Below are positions 54,495 through 64,000 of a stretch of DNA of 64,000 nt, piece after piece (within the stretch, counting starts at the first letter, position 1; every line of letters starts with the position of its first letter). The position numbers and the translations under genes were made by a program. The notes under the pieces are model-generated. The model was not told the DNA's origin. It saw only the letters and a list, made by a program, of their open reading frames with translations, and made no database searches. This DNA is from Paramecium sonneborni (Eukaryota > Ciliophora > Oligohymenophorea > Peniculida > Parameciidae): NCBI GenBank assembly GCA_905182985.1, contig CAJJDN010000001.1, positions 288,969 through 352,968 on the forward strand. Reading direction: 5' to 3'.

Positions 54495-55190
54495 TCAGCA
54501 AATTTTAATCTAAGATTATAATTAATATTTAAACTTAGATTCTTTTGGTTTTGGATCATGATCTTTAAATTCTGCTACACCTTATGCTTAAGAGTTTAAA
54601 TATGTATTTCTTAAAACAATTTCATCATTTTCACCTTATGTATAAACTTCATCCCAATTATAAGTCTTAGCACCATAACCTTATTTTTATAATCTAGTTT
54701 CAACTGATAATAATTAATTAAAGAAATGTGCTTTAATTTCTAAATCTGGTCTTCTATTATGCATATATTGAAGTGTTTTATATAGAGTCCATCTATATTT
54801 CTTCATGAAATAAACACATAAAGTTGCAACAGATCTATTATGTCCTTTAACTGATAAAATAATAACACTTTCTCCATTATTTAATGCATCATCTATAAAT
54901 TTAATGATATTATTTATTATTTCATCCTATTGAAAAATAACCTATAGATTTAGAGATGGTTAATACTTATTAATCATTATCAAGCCATGGAAAAGACATA
55001 TAAACAATCCCAATTGATTCCCAGTGATTTGGTATTTATTTTGATGCACAGTTAATAATTCTTGAAACTTTGTTAGTAACTATAAATTCAAGATCCTAAT
55101 CTAACCATTAAAGAATACCTGTGCAGCAAATTAATCTCCTAAAAATAAGCCATCTTTTATTTTTATTGCACCTATATAATCATAATTCAT
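54495..55190 (-). CDS. Dual-specificity-type pseudophosphatase (catalytic Cys replaced by Ser)
   Basis: The fold is that of dual-specificity protein phosphatases: GLFLGDQFAA at the start, SRIINCASKQIPNHW, a Asp-bearing FPWLDND loop, then DEIINNIIKFIDDAL and the signature-loop region. Where the family has HCxxGxxR, this gene has LSVKGHNR: the nucleophilic Cys is Ser (codon 54852-54854) and the preceding His is Leu, while the Gly and Arg remain. The downstream helix (RSVATLCVYFMKKYRW ... NRRPDLEIK) is well kept, so the domain should still fold and may bind phosphoproteins without turning them over, like STYX-type proteins. At least one 23-nt intron is near the start; an earlier Met is possible. 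The C-terminal tail is hydrophilic. Confidence 0.75.
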
Positions 55191-55267
55191 TTCTTTTTAT
55201 ATTAATATAAATATAAACAACATAGTTCTACATTAAATAAATTGGTTATAATCATTTAATTCAAATC

Positions 55268-56482
55268 TCATAGTTAATCCCAAAACTTATCAGCTGCTGA
55301 TTTTTCATTTGTATTACTTTTCTTATTTCTTATCTCTTTATCATCAGCCGTTCGTTTAGATTATGGTATTTCAGAATTTGAAATTGTTCCTGTAAAATAT
55401 ACTTTCTTTTCTTTTAATTCTTAAATAATTTCATTAAATTTAGATAATTTAATCTTTCTAGGAATCTCACCTGCTTAATATCTTTCTATTAAATCTTATT
55501 AAACTAATGCTTTTGCATTTTCATCTACTTCCTTTTTTATTTCATTTTCTTTCTCTTCTCTTTTACTCAAACAAAATCGAATATCTGGTCCATATTTTAA
55601 TCCTAAATCTTAACACATTTTCCAACTTAATTATTTTGAATTCTTATTCAATTTTTATAAATATTCATTTAATTCTTTTTTCTCTAACTTTTCTAAAAAA
55701 TTAATATATATCCAAACAACTGTACAAGCCTTATTTGTAAGAATCTCACCTATAGTAACACCTCCTTTTATATTGAACTTATCAAAATATTTTTAATCAT
55801 TTTCAAAATTTGTTTAAATAAAACTCTCTATGTTTTAACTAGTTCTAGCCCTTTACAAAAGATAAGGATCTACTTTTCCTAAAATATTATATCTTTTATT
55901 CCAATCATCAATTCTTTTATATTTCTCTTCCATAGTTAATTTATTAAAATATGGAATTTGCTAATAGTTTTAATATATATTTAACTTCTGCATTTTATTC
56001 ATCAGGTTCTATTTCCATTTCTTCAATTTATTTAAATAAATCCTTTAATTCTTTCTTTCTATTCTTTACTTTAATTTCTTCTTCCAACTTAGCATTTTCT
56101 TCTGATAACTTTTTCATAAGAAAAAACTCTTCCTTGATTGCATTCTTTACAACAGCCTTTGATGTTTTATCTTTTGCTTCTAATACTTTTAATGCAGAAT
56201 CTAGCTTATTATTTTTGTTATTTAATTTACTTTCTTCTGTTATATTAAATGTGTATCTGTTTCTTTTAAGTTCTCTTTAACTCTTGGCACTCTTGAATCT
56301 CCCCTCTTTGGTTCAGGAACATAATTATCTCCTTCTATTTATTTAAGAGATGTTTATTAGTCTTTTTTAACTAATTCTTTAAACTCATCATCTTCTCTTA
56401 ACTTTTACATGTAAACTTATTTTGCTATTTAAGATGGCAATTTTCTTGAAAAAGAATAGATAGATAATATATATTTTATCAT
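55268..56482 (-). CDS. Unknown Lys/Glu-rich, partly coiled-coil protein
   Basis: From ATG 56482 the N-terminus is hydrophobic and basic (MIKYILSIYSFSRKLPS), possibly a mitochondrial targeting sequence. Then charged helical regions (NRYTFNITEESKL, KLSEENAKLEEEIKVKN), EEKYKRIDDWNKRYNILG, and a folded-looking region (GGVTIGEILTNKACTVVWIY, WKMCQDLGLKYGPDIRF), finishing with KSAADKFWDQL. Introns of 28 nt (with an unusual GTGCC donor) and 25 nt fit, but the frame total is one base off a multiple of three, so one junction is not right. A mitochondrial ribosome or matrix role would fit the N-terminus, but that is a guess. Starts 33 bp from the divergent 14-3-3 gene. Confidence 0.55.
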
Positions 56483-56515
56483 AATTATAATTTATATCAT
56501 TATAATACATTATTT

Positions 56516-57305
56516 ATGAATTAATTTAATAAAGAAGAGTATTTATTTTTAGCTAAAATTGCATAATAAACAGAACGATTTAATGATATGATTGAATTTA
56601 TTAAATTAGTAGATGATATTGAACTTACTAAAGAAGAGCGTAATACACTCTAATCTGCATACAATAATGTGGTATTTATAAATCTTTTATCAATATAAGA
56701 TTGGAATAAAAAGAGCAGAATTAAGGGTTTTATAGGAAATTGAAGAAAGAGAATCTAATAGATAAAGTGATGGATAAGTTTTATTATATATAAAAAATTA
56801 TCAAATGAAAATAGAGAATGAGTTACAATAGAAATGTTAGGAGATAATAATTTTGGTTAGAGATAAATTATTATCGAATGCAAAATAAGCTGAAAGCAAA
56901 GTGTTTTATTTAAAAATGATAGGAGATTATAATAGATATTTAGCAGAATTTCAATTAGAAAATGATCAACATAATTCAGTTGATTAAGCAAAAGAAGCAT
57001 ATAAGTATTAATTATTTAGATTTAGAGAAGCAGTACTAATGGCATAGAGTAAATTATCACCTACATTGCCACTATATTTAAGATTAATGTTAAATACTTC
57101 TGTATTTATTTGTGATATATTATCTGATGTTGAAGGTGCAAGAGAATTGGCAAAAGAATCTTTTGAGAAGGGCATATTATTTTTAGATCATGTAAAAGAA
57201 GAGAATATAAAAGATTATTAATGTTTATTATAATTATTAAGTGATAATATTCAATTATGGGAATAGGAAATAAATTTAGAAATGAATATATTAAATTAAT
57301 AATGA
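56516..57305 (+). CDS. 14-3-3 protein (first of a tandem pair)
   Basis: Phosphoserine/threonine-binding adaptor, dimeric and mainly helical. The N-terminus KEEYLFLAKIAQQTERFNDM matches the dimerisation helices; LTKEERNTLQSAYNNV and GIKRAELRVL hold the NVVGxRR region (here modified to IGIKRA); later come KVFYLKMIGDYNRYLAEF with the conserved Lys/Arg/Tyr of the phosphopeptide groove, and LLQLLSDNIQLW near the end. Two introns, 56672-56699 (28 nt) and a 21-nt one near 57007, give exactly 247 codons. The stop TGA (57303-57305) overlaps the ATG of the next gene by four bases (ATGA). Confidence 0.9.
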
Positions 57306-58091
57306 ATAAATTTAGTAGAGAAGAATTTTTATTCTTAGCTAGAATAGCATAACAAACAGAACGATTTAATGATATGATTGAGTTTATTAAACATTTCTTG
57401 GATTAAGAATTAAATAAAGAAGAAAGAAGCATATTATCAGCAGCATATAAAAATGTGGTATCTATCTAATTCCATATTTATATATATAGGTGGGTAATAA
57501 GAGAGCAGAATTAAGAGTATTAACTGCTATTGAATAAAAAGAGTCTAGAAAACAAACTGATCAATATACTTTAAATTATATTAGAAATTACAAACATAAA
57601 ATAGAAGGAGAACTTAAAAATTCATGTTCTGAAATTCTTAATCTAATTGATAGTACTCTATATCCAAATTCAAAATAAGTTGATAGCAAAGTGTTTTATT
57701 TAAAAATGAAAGCTGATTATAATAGATATTTAGCAGAATTCTTATTAGATAATGAATATCATGCTGCTGTTGAGTAAGCAACATAAGCTTATAAGTAATT
57801 CTTTACTTATAATTATTTAGAGAAGCAGATGTACTTGCTAAATCCAATTTATCAACTACATCTCCAATTAGATTAGGATTACATCTCAATTAATCAGTAT
57901 TTTATTATGAAATCTTATAAAATGCAGCAGAAGCTATTAGAATTGCTAATGAAGCATTTGAATAAGCTATTGCTTAAGTAGATACTGTTAATGAGGAGAA
58001 TTATAAAGATTGCACTCTCATCATGTAATTATTAAGAGATAATTTAACTTTATGGAATAATCCTGAAGAAGAAGCTAATGATGATTAATGA
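57302..58091 (+). CDS. 14-3-3 protein (second of a tandem pair)
   Basis: Second 14-3-3 adaptor, close relative of the preceding one. Start MNKFSREEFLFLARIAQQTE is the only Met that gives a normal N-terminus. YKNV/VGNKRAELRVL is nearer to the consensus than in the first copy; KVFYLKMKADYNRYLAEF and LRDNLTLW follow. Introns of 32 nt (after YKNV) and 26 nt (in front of EADVLA) give 244 codons including TGA 58089-58091; intron positions match those of the first copy, so the pair is a tandem duplication. The acidic tail (EEEANDD) is typical. The start codon lies inside the stop of the first gene, leaving no intergenic space. Confidence 0.9.
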
Positions 58092-58135
58092 AATTATTAT
58101 CATATATTATATTAAACAAATATCATCTAATTAAT

Positions 58136-58530
58136 TCACTTCTAACTACTTAAAGTCTATCTTTAAATAATTTATATCATTCTTTATTTTTAATACTTTT
58201 TATAACATCTATTCAAATTATTATCTAATCTAATCTTTTCTTTTTAATTTATTTCTTGTTAACTATCATACTCAAATTCATCATCACTATTTATATTTTT
58301 TCTACTATTCTTTTTAGGTATATTGTTTCTTTCAAGATTTGCCTTTTTGTAATCTAAATCAACTTTTTAAAGTATTTTTATAGATAATTTATTATACTAT
58401 TTCTTACCACAATATTCAAATTCATACTTAAATTTTATCACCTCATTGATATTTTTTATTTTATTAATATTCTTAATATTAAAACATCTTCATTTATTAT
58501 ACTTGTTCATCTAATATCTTTTTAATGATA
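58136..58530 (-). CDS. Possible small Lys/Asn-rich protein
   Basis: Upstream of TGA at 58136-58138 a frame is open for about 110 codons with protein-like content (VIKFKYEFEYCGKKQYNKL, DLDYKKANLERNNIPKKNS, SDDEFEYDSQQE). The 5' end is not clear: an ATG at about 58510 is followed after five codons by an in-frame TGA, so an intron or another start is needed. Function unknown. Confidence 0.35.
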
Positions 58531-58858
58531 CTCAGAAATTTTATTGTTTGTACAATCAATTTTTTAATTTATATTTTTATTTTCTATTTATAACAATCAT
58601 CTAATTTAATTGCTTTATCTTCTAAGTAATTATGAGAACTTATTTTTTAATTATTCTATCGAATTTTAAAGTTTTATAAAATTCTTACTAAATTTAATTT
58701 AATTAGATTCTAAAAATTAACAATATATTCATTAAAAAATTATTTTAATTAAATGGAAAACATAAAAAAGATAATTTTTTTTATATGAGACAATTAAATA
58801 AATTAAATTAATATCGAAAACAAATAATAAATTGTAATAAACTTTGTATTTTTAAATA
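58531..58858. other. Intergenic region, nothing recognisable
   Basis: AT-rich low-complexity sequence upstream of the small minus-strand gene and downstream of the next one. No feature can be supported. Confidence 0.4.
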
Positions 58859-59863
58859 TCATCCAATATATTTGAATCCACATCTTTTGTTAGATTCTAT
58901 ATATGAGGATTCATCTGTTGTGGAATAACTTGGCTTAATATTGAAATATTCCATTTAGTTTGTTCTAACTCTATTCTCAGACATCCACTTATTTTCACAT
59001 TCAGTTACGCTATACATATATTCAAATAACTAATCCTTATCTTCATCTTTAATAAAGAAACTTCTCATTTTTAATGATACTGTAAATCTTTCCCCATTAT
59101 AATTTATAAAATCCCTATTTGATTCAATTTATTCTACTATACCACAAAAGATTTGATAAAAAACCTTAAGTTACTCATCAGATGCATCTAAAAATGCACT
59201 TATTGGAATTAGTTTAGTTTCATTACAATAATGAATGAGCATTTCTTCAGAAACTCCAAATACTTAAAGCATCTTTTAATTAAATATCTTTTGAAATGTT
59301 CTCCACATTCCATTCTCGTATATTTATACATAACATGCATATGGTTAACATTTTATACTTTATTCATATTCTATCATTTCTGAAAGTTCGTTAAATTTGA
59401 ATTAGGATGGATTAAGATTCCTTAAATTAAACTAATGAAACGCTTCAGCTAATTATTCATTTCTGCTTTTAAAGATTCTATATAGTACTTCTGATGGTGT
59501 TATAGGTCGATCTATCTGATCTAAGGTTAGAATAGTAAGATTTTTTCTTTTATCTGTTCTTACAACCTTATAATTGTTTGAATGAGGATCAACTGAGAGA
59601 GATCCCATTGAGAATTCATTATTTATGTTTAACGAAAACTAAATGTTTGTTTGTAATCTAAAAACATTGTTAGTTGGTATTGAATAAGGAATTTTCTTAA
59701 CGATTAAAAGCGAATCAGATTTATTAGTATTGTTGTTGGCATTGTTCTCAAATTTATACGATAATGTATATTAATTCTTTCTTTTGTTTTTCTTTAACTT
59801 TTTTTTTATCAATTATTTCCATTCCTCTCTTAAACTTGATATATTTCGAACAATCAAAGACAT
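58859..59863 (-). CDS. Unknown 334-residue protein with basic N-terminus
   Basis: Intronless frame of 335 codons including stop, from ATG 59863 (MSLIVRNISSLREEWKQL) to TGA 58859-58861. A very basic stretch follows (IKKKLKKNKRKN), possibly DNA-binding or a nuclear signal. The C-terminal half looks folded, with VFGVSEEMLIHYCNETKL, PISAFLDASDEQLKVFYQ, FINYNGERFTVSLKMRSFF and a closing NKRCGFKYIG. The pattern around VFGVSEEML recalls PAS-like folds, as in some basic-region transcription factors, but this is only a resemblance. Expression signals are not visible. Confidence 0.6.
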
Positions 59864-60213
59864 TTAAAGAATAAAAGAAGTAATTTAATTCTTAAAATAC
59901 CTCAAACTAATTTTTACTATATAAATGCTTGAATTTCATTAAAATCGTATTACGTCAACATATATATTTTATTCTGATGAATAAACTTTTAACACCCTAA
60001 TTAAACTTTTGTAAAAATATACTAAAAGTGTTACAAAAATCATTTATTTGTATTTATATCAAAAATTTATGATATTTAAAAAAATACTAAATAAAAATAC
60101 AAGAGATTTGAACATATTAGATTATTTCTGTAATTTAAAAACTTTATTGATGAATTTAGGATTTATTTAATAATTAATTAAAATAATATTAATAATTATA
60201 ATATTGATTAATA
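59864..60213. other. Intergenic region, nothing recognisable
   Basis: 350 bp of AT-rich sequence between two minus-strand genes. No coding-like frame or RNA gene is seen. Confidence 0.45.
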
Positions 60214-63200
60214 TCAATCTACAACTGATTTTTTTAAGATTTAACTCATAGAATCTTTTAAATTAGAAAGCTTGGTCTTCTAATTTTATACCTTTTACTT
60301 TTATTCTTCTATTTATTTTTCAATTTGATTTAGTTTTGGTTGTTTGTTCATTTTAGGTTTTAATCTTTATAATAATCTATCTGCGTCTTTTACTAATTTT
60401 TCAACGTGTTTAATTTTTTTAGAATATCTATCATTTTCACTTCTGAGCATATTACATTCTTCTATTAATTTGGTATTTTAATTAAAAATTGTATTTATAT
60501 TGTCATCTCGAATTTTCTTTAATTTATCTGAGGTAACTTTAATAAGATATAATTTTTTTGTCATCCATTAACCTTATCTCAATAACTCTTCATTTAATTC
60601 ATTCGGTTTATCTTATTTTAATTTGATTATATCCTTAATATCTTTATTAGAAATAGATTTTTTTTATGATAATTGCTCTATTTCTTCATTCTCTTCTCCC
60701 TTATCATCAATAATTTGTCTTAACTTCTAAGCAATTAAACTTGGAGGATCATTACTTTTCATGATAGATAATAAAGTCTATAATGAATATTATTAATTTA
60801 CTTACACTTTCATAATTTTTTAATTTATTCGCATTTAAAAATATTTAGATTTCTGTTTTTTTAATTTAAGTTTCAATTACTTCTAATTGTCCTCGTAATT
60901 AAACTAATTGTTAATACTTCATTTCATTTTTATTAGATTCATCAATTAATTCTTTGAACATTACTCTTAATTTATACTATTAAAAAATATAAAATATCTT
61001 ACTTCTTTATCAGTAATTTTGTCAAGTAATAATTATTTATCATTTTATAAACTTTTTATTTTTTAATCTAACATATATCTAAAATTTTCTAAATTGATTT
61101 ATTCATCTTTAGCAGCTTTGCATGTTTCTTCTTTAGAATCAATAACTTATAATCTTTCAAGTAATTAATGTTACATTTTTAAGATATCATCATCATTTTT
61201 TAGATTTTCAAGTCTTATTTTATTATGAAGATCAAATGAAGTATTAAATTGTATTTGAAGATCATCATCATCTTTTTTTAATTATTCAAATTATTTTGCT
61301 AATTCTCCATTTTCTTTTTCTAATTTTTCATTATCCTAAATAACTTTTGCTATTTGATTTTCTAAATCTTTTATTTATTCATCAATCTCCTTTTCATATT
61401 CTGCTTCCTCTTTTTCTAATCTTTAAATAAAAGCTGTTCCATAATTTTTAGCATTATCAACAACACTAGAATATTTTACTTATACTTTTCTACATTTCTC
61501 ATAGAATTGTAATTTCATTTATTTTAATTCCTATTTATGTTATTCTAATAAAGATTGTAAATCCTCTTTATGTTCTTCTTAGACTTTTTTTATTTCATCT
61601 TCAATTTCTTGATTTCTAGATTCTTCATATTCAATTTTTTCAATATGTTATTATTTAAGTTTATTAATTTCATTTTCATATTTATCTTTTTCTTCATTAT
61701 ATTAGCTAAGTAATTAAGTATAATCAAATTCTGATTTCTCAACAAATTTATCCATTAAATTTTTATCATCTGACATTGTTTATTAAAACTTTTTTGTCAT
61801 TTGATCTATTTTCTATTTAAATTAAGTTTCTAATTTTGCAGTTTCAATTCTTACAGTTTATTCAGATTTTATGACTTCAAAATTTTTAGATTAAATTCTA
61901 TCATTTTCTTTTTATATTTTAAAAATGACTTCAAGATAGAGATCATTTGATACAGCAGCCATTCTTTAACGTTCTTCTGAAATTTCACTTTTAGATTTTA
62001 ATAAACAAACTGAACCATCTTCACATCCTGTAAATATATATTAACCATCAAAATCAATACATGTAATAGCAGTAGCATGAACTGAAATTTCATAACATTC
62101 AGGTATTTTATACATTGTTTCATTTTTTTAATTAATTAATTCTAATTCTAAATTATCTTCATCTCTTATAGGATATATTCTAACAGTTCCTTTAGATGTA
62201 CCAGCAATGATATGTTAATCAGTCATTAATAATTTTGTTAAGAAACAATCAGTTACATGAAATTCAGTAATTAATTTAAAATGTTTATCAAAAATAGTCA
62301 TTAATTTTTCATTTGTACAACCAATGAAATATTCATCATATTAAATTGAATTGAAAATTCCTTATTCCTAATGTTTTTATTCCCTAACTACATTATTATT
62401 TAATTCAGCAAGATTATAACAATAAACATAACCATTAGTACAAGTACTAACAATATATTGATCATTAAGTGAAATAGCAATATCTTTAATAGGTGAATTA
62501 TGAAATTCAAATTGATGAATGAGTTCATAATAAATAGCATCATATATATAAACATTAGTTTTTTCATTAGTAATAAGCATATGACCTCCATGACTATATT
62601 TAACAATTTTGCAATTATTTAAAGTAACATCTTTAAGAGGAAAGAAGCCTTCATTTAATATTGCAAAAACTTTGAATCCATTAGTAAATCCAACAGCAAC
62701 AAATAAACCAAATGGATGCATAGATGCACAAACAGGTTCTTCTTTAAAATATTTACTTAAAACTCCTTTTTTATCATTATTTTCGTTTTAATAATAATTC
62801 CAAATTTTAACAGAATTATCTTCAGAACATGTAACGAATACTTATTTAATTTTAGCATGTGATATTGAATTGACTCTTTTATTATGGAATCCAGCAGCAA
62901 AGAATGGTTAAATAGGACTAATTTCAGTATCCATTTATGCTGTATTAAGAATACTATAATAGAGTTGATTTCCAAATAAACTAATAATAGAAATTAATTG
63001 ATCTCCACTATTAGATATTTGAATAACTTTATGTTCACCTCTATTACTTTTCATATTAAAAGACATAGCACTTACTATATTATAATTTTTATCAAATTCA
63101 TAAATACAAACAGCTCCTTTAGTACCTCCTAATATAAATCCTTTTTTTGTAGTTGATAAACATTAAAATTCTAATTATTATTAAGTCATAATTGTAGTAT

Positions 63201-64000
63201 TTTAAGTTAATTTAGTTTAATTATTCATAACAATTTATCCAACTTTATCTTTAATAACATCTTCTAATGCTGAATTAATTCCCATTACATCATCATTATC
63301 TTCTGCATTAAAATCTTATACTGGTGCATCAATAAAATTTAAATTTTAAGGATCAATATCTATAGGTTTTTTAAAATGATCATTAATTAAAATAAGTATT
63401 TTATTTCCAGCAGCTAATAATACTAATAAAGCTTAATTAGCAGATAACATTACCCAACCATGATCTAGGAATTTATTTTCTTTTTCTATTTTTAAAGGAA
63501 TAAGTGTTTCATGTGTTTCTTTAATTTATTTTTCTTAAAATTACATTTCCCATAATCTTAAATAATTATGACCAGATAATAAAATATGTTTATGTTTCAA
63601 AGGATGAAAACTAAATTTATCAAAAGGTGCTTTAACAAATGCTGATGCTAATAATCTTTCTTTTTCATAATTCCAAATTTATATTTAATTTTATATTTGT
63701 AATCCACAATATTATTTTTCTACATTTAATTAAATCAAAGTAATAGCACCTTTAGATTATAATGAGATAGTTCTAATTTTATCTTTTATAATAATAACTA
63801 AGTTAGATGATTATTCTAAATTTTCTCCTACTGCTATCATCAAACCATCTTTTCTATTTGCAGCAGCTATTGCAGTCACATTTTTATATCTTCCAGGTAT
63901 AAATTATTATTATCCTGTCTCAACATTCTAAACTATTATCATATTAGATGCATAAAACACAATTAAATCTATTTATTAATATAACTTCCATTACTTCCTT
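60214..64000 (-). CDS. CFAP57: CFAP57/WDR65-like WD40 and coiled-coil axonemal protein (5' end outside window)
   Basis: Predicted ciliary protein of the CFAP57 (WDR65, Chlamydomonas FAP57) type, an axonemal adaptor linked to inner-arm dynein placement. The window holds the middle and C-terminal part. The upstream portion (about 62000-64000) is WD40 propeller; one blade reads HPFGLFVAVGFTNGFKVF, then SHGGHMLITNEKTNVYIYD, as in CFAP57 relatives. From about 61980 to the stop the protein is a long coiled coil, ending KLSNLKDSMSQILKKSVVD at TGA 60214-60216. Small introns are present near 60770 and 60980. The start lies beyond 64000. WD40 order plus the C-terminal coil support the family; a paralogue within that family cannot be excluded. 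Confidence 0.8.

Overview
The window is ciliate macronuclear-type DNA, most probably from Paramecium. It is very AT-rich. TAA and TAG are read as glutamine throughout and TGA is the only stop. Genes are packed on both strands, often with intergenic gaps of tens to a few hundred bases, and are cut by tiny GT..AG introns; those I placed are mostly 20-36 nt. A standard-code ORF scan therefore shatters almost every gene, so the gene models below were read with the ciliate code and in-frame splicing.

Layout. 1-5.1 kb: tail of an upstream gene, a CK1-like kinase, a Rab GTPase, an SF-assemblin-type filament protein and a protein with a run of 39 glutamines. 5.2-9.9 kb: a large FtsX/ABC3-type permease and a mitochondrial-carrier-like protein. 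10-11.5 kb: a broken histidine ammonia-lyase gene. 11.6-18 kb: small unknown proteins, a PHD-like zinc-finger protein, a TBC (Rab-GAP) protein and poorly resolved genes. 18-19.4 kb: sparse. 19.4-25 kb: two unknown genes, one with a poly-T frameshift. 26.7-40.3 kb (minus): a complete cytoplasmic dynein-1 heavy chain. 40.5-43.2 kb: a mitochondrial carrier and a coiled-coil protein. 43.6-46.7 kb: two further CK1-like kinases in tandem. 48-53.5 kb: a TIGAR-like phosphatase and a giant PAS-containing membrane protein. 53.8-58.1 kb: an unknown protein, a dual-specificity pseudophosphatase, a coiled-coil protein and two tandem 14-3-3 genes whose stop and start overlap. 58.1-64 kb: a small gene, an unknown 334-residue protein and the 3' part of a CFAP57-like WD40/coiled-coil axonemal protein.

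Two long perfect-looking direct repeats are assembly artefacts: 21598-22816 = 22818-24036 (joined at a single N) and 25035-26190 = 26382-27537 (flanking 191 Ns). Both look like contig ends that overlap but were not merged. The reliable copies are the second ones.

Thematically the window is rich in eukaryotic trafficking, signalling and cilia genes (Rab, TBC, dynein-1, CFAP57, SF-assemblin, three CK1 kinases, two 14-3-3 proteins, a pseudophosphatase), but I see no operon-like system. The points most worth a second look are the ATGA overlap of the 14-3-3 pair, the all-TAA polyQ run, the stop-free 24-nt intron in the glycine loop of a CK1 kinase, the Cys-to-Ser pseudophosphatase and the decayed ammonia-lyase.
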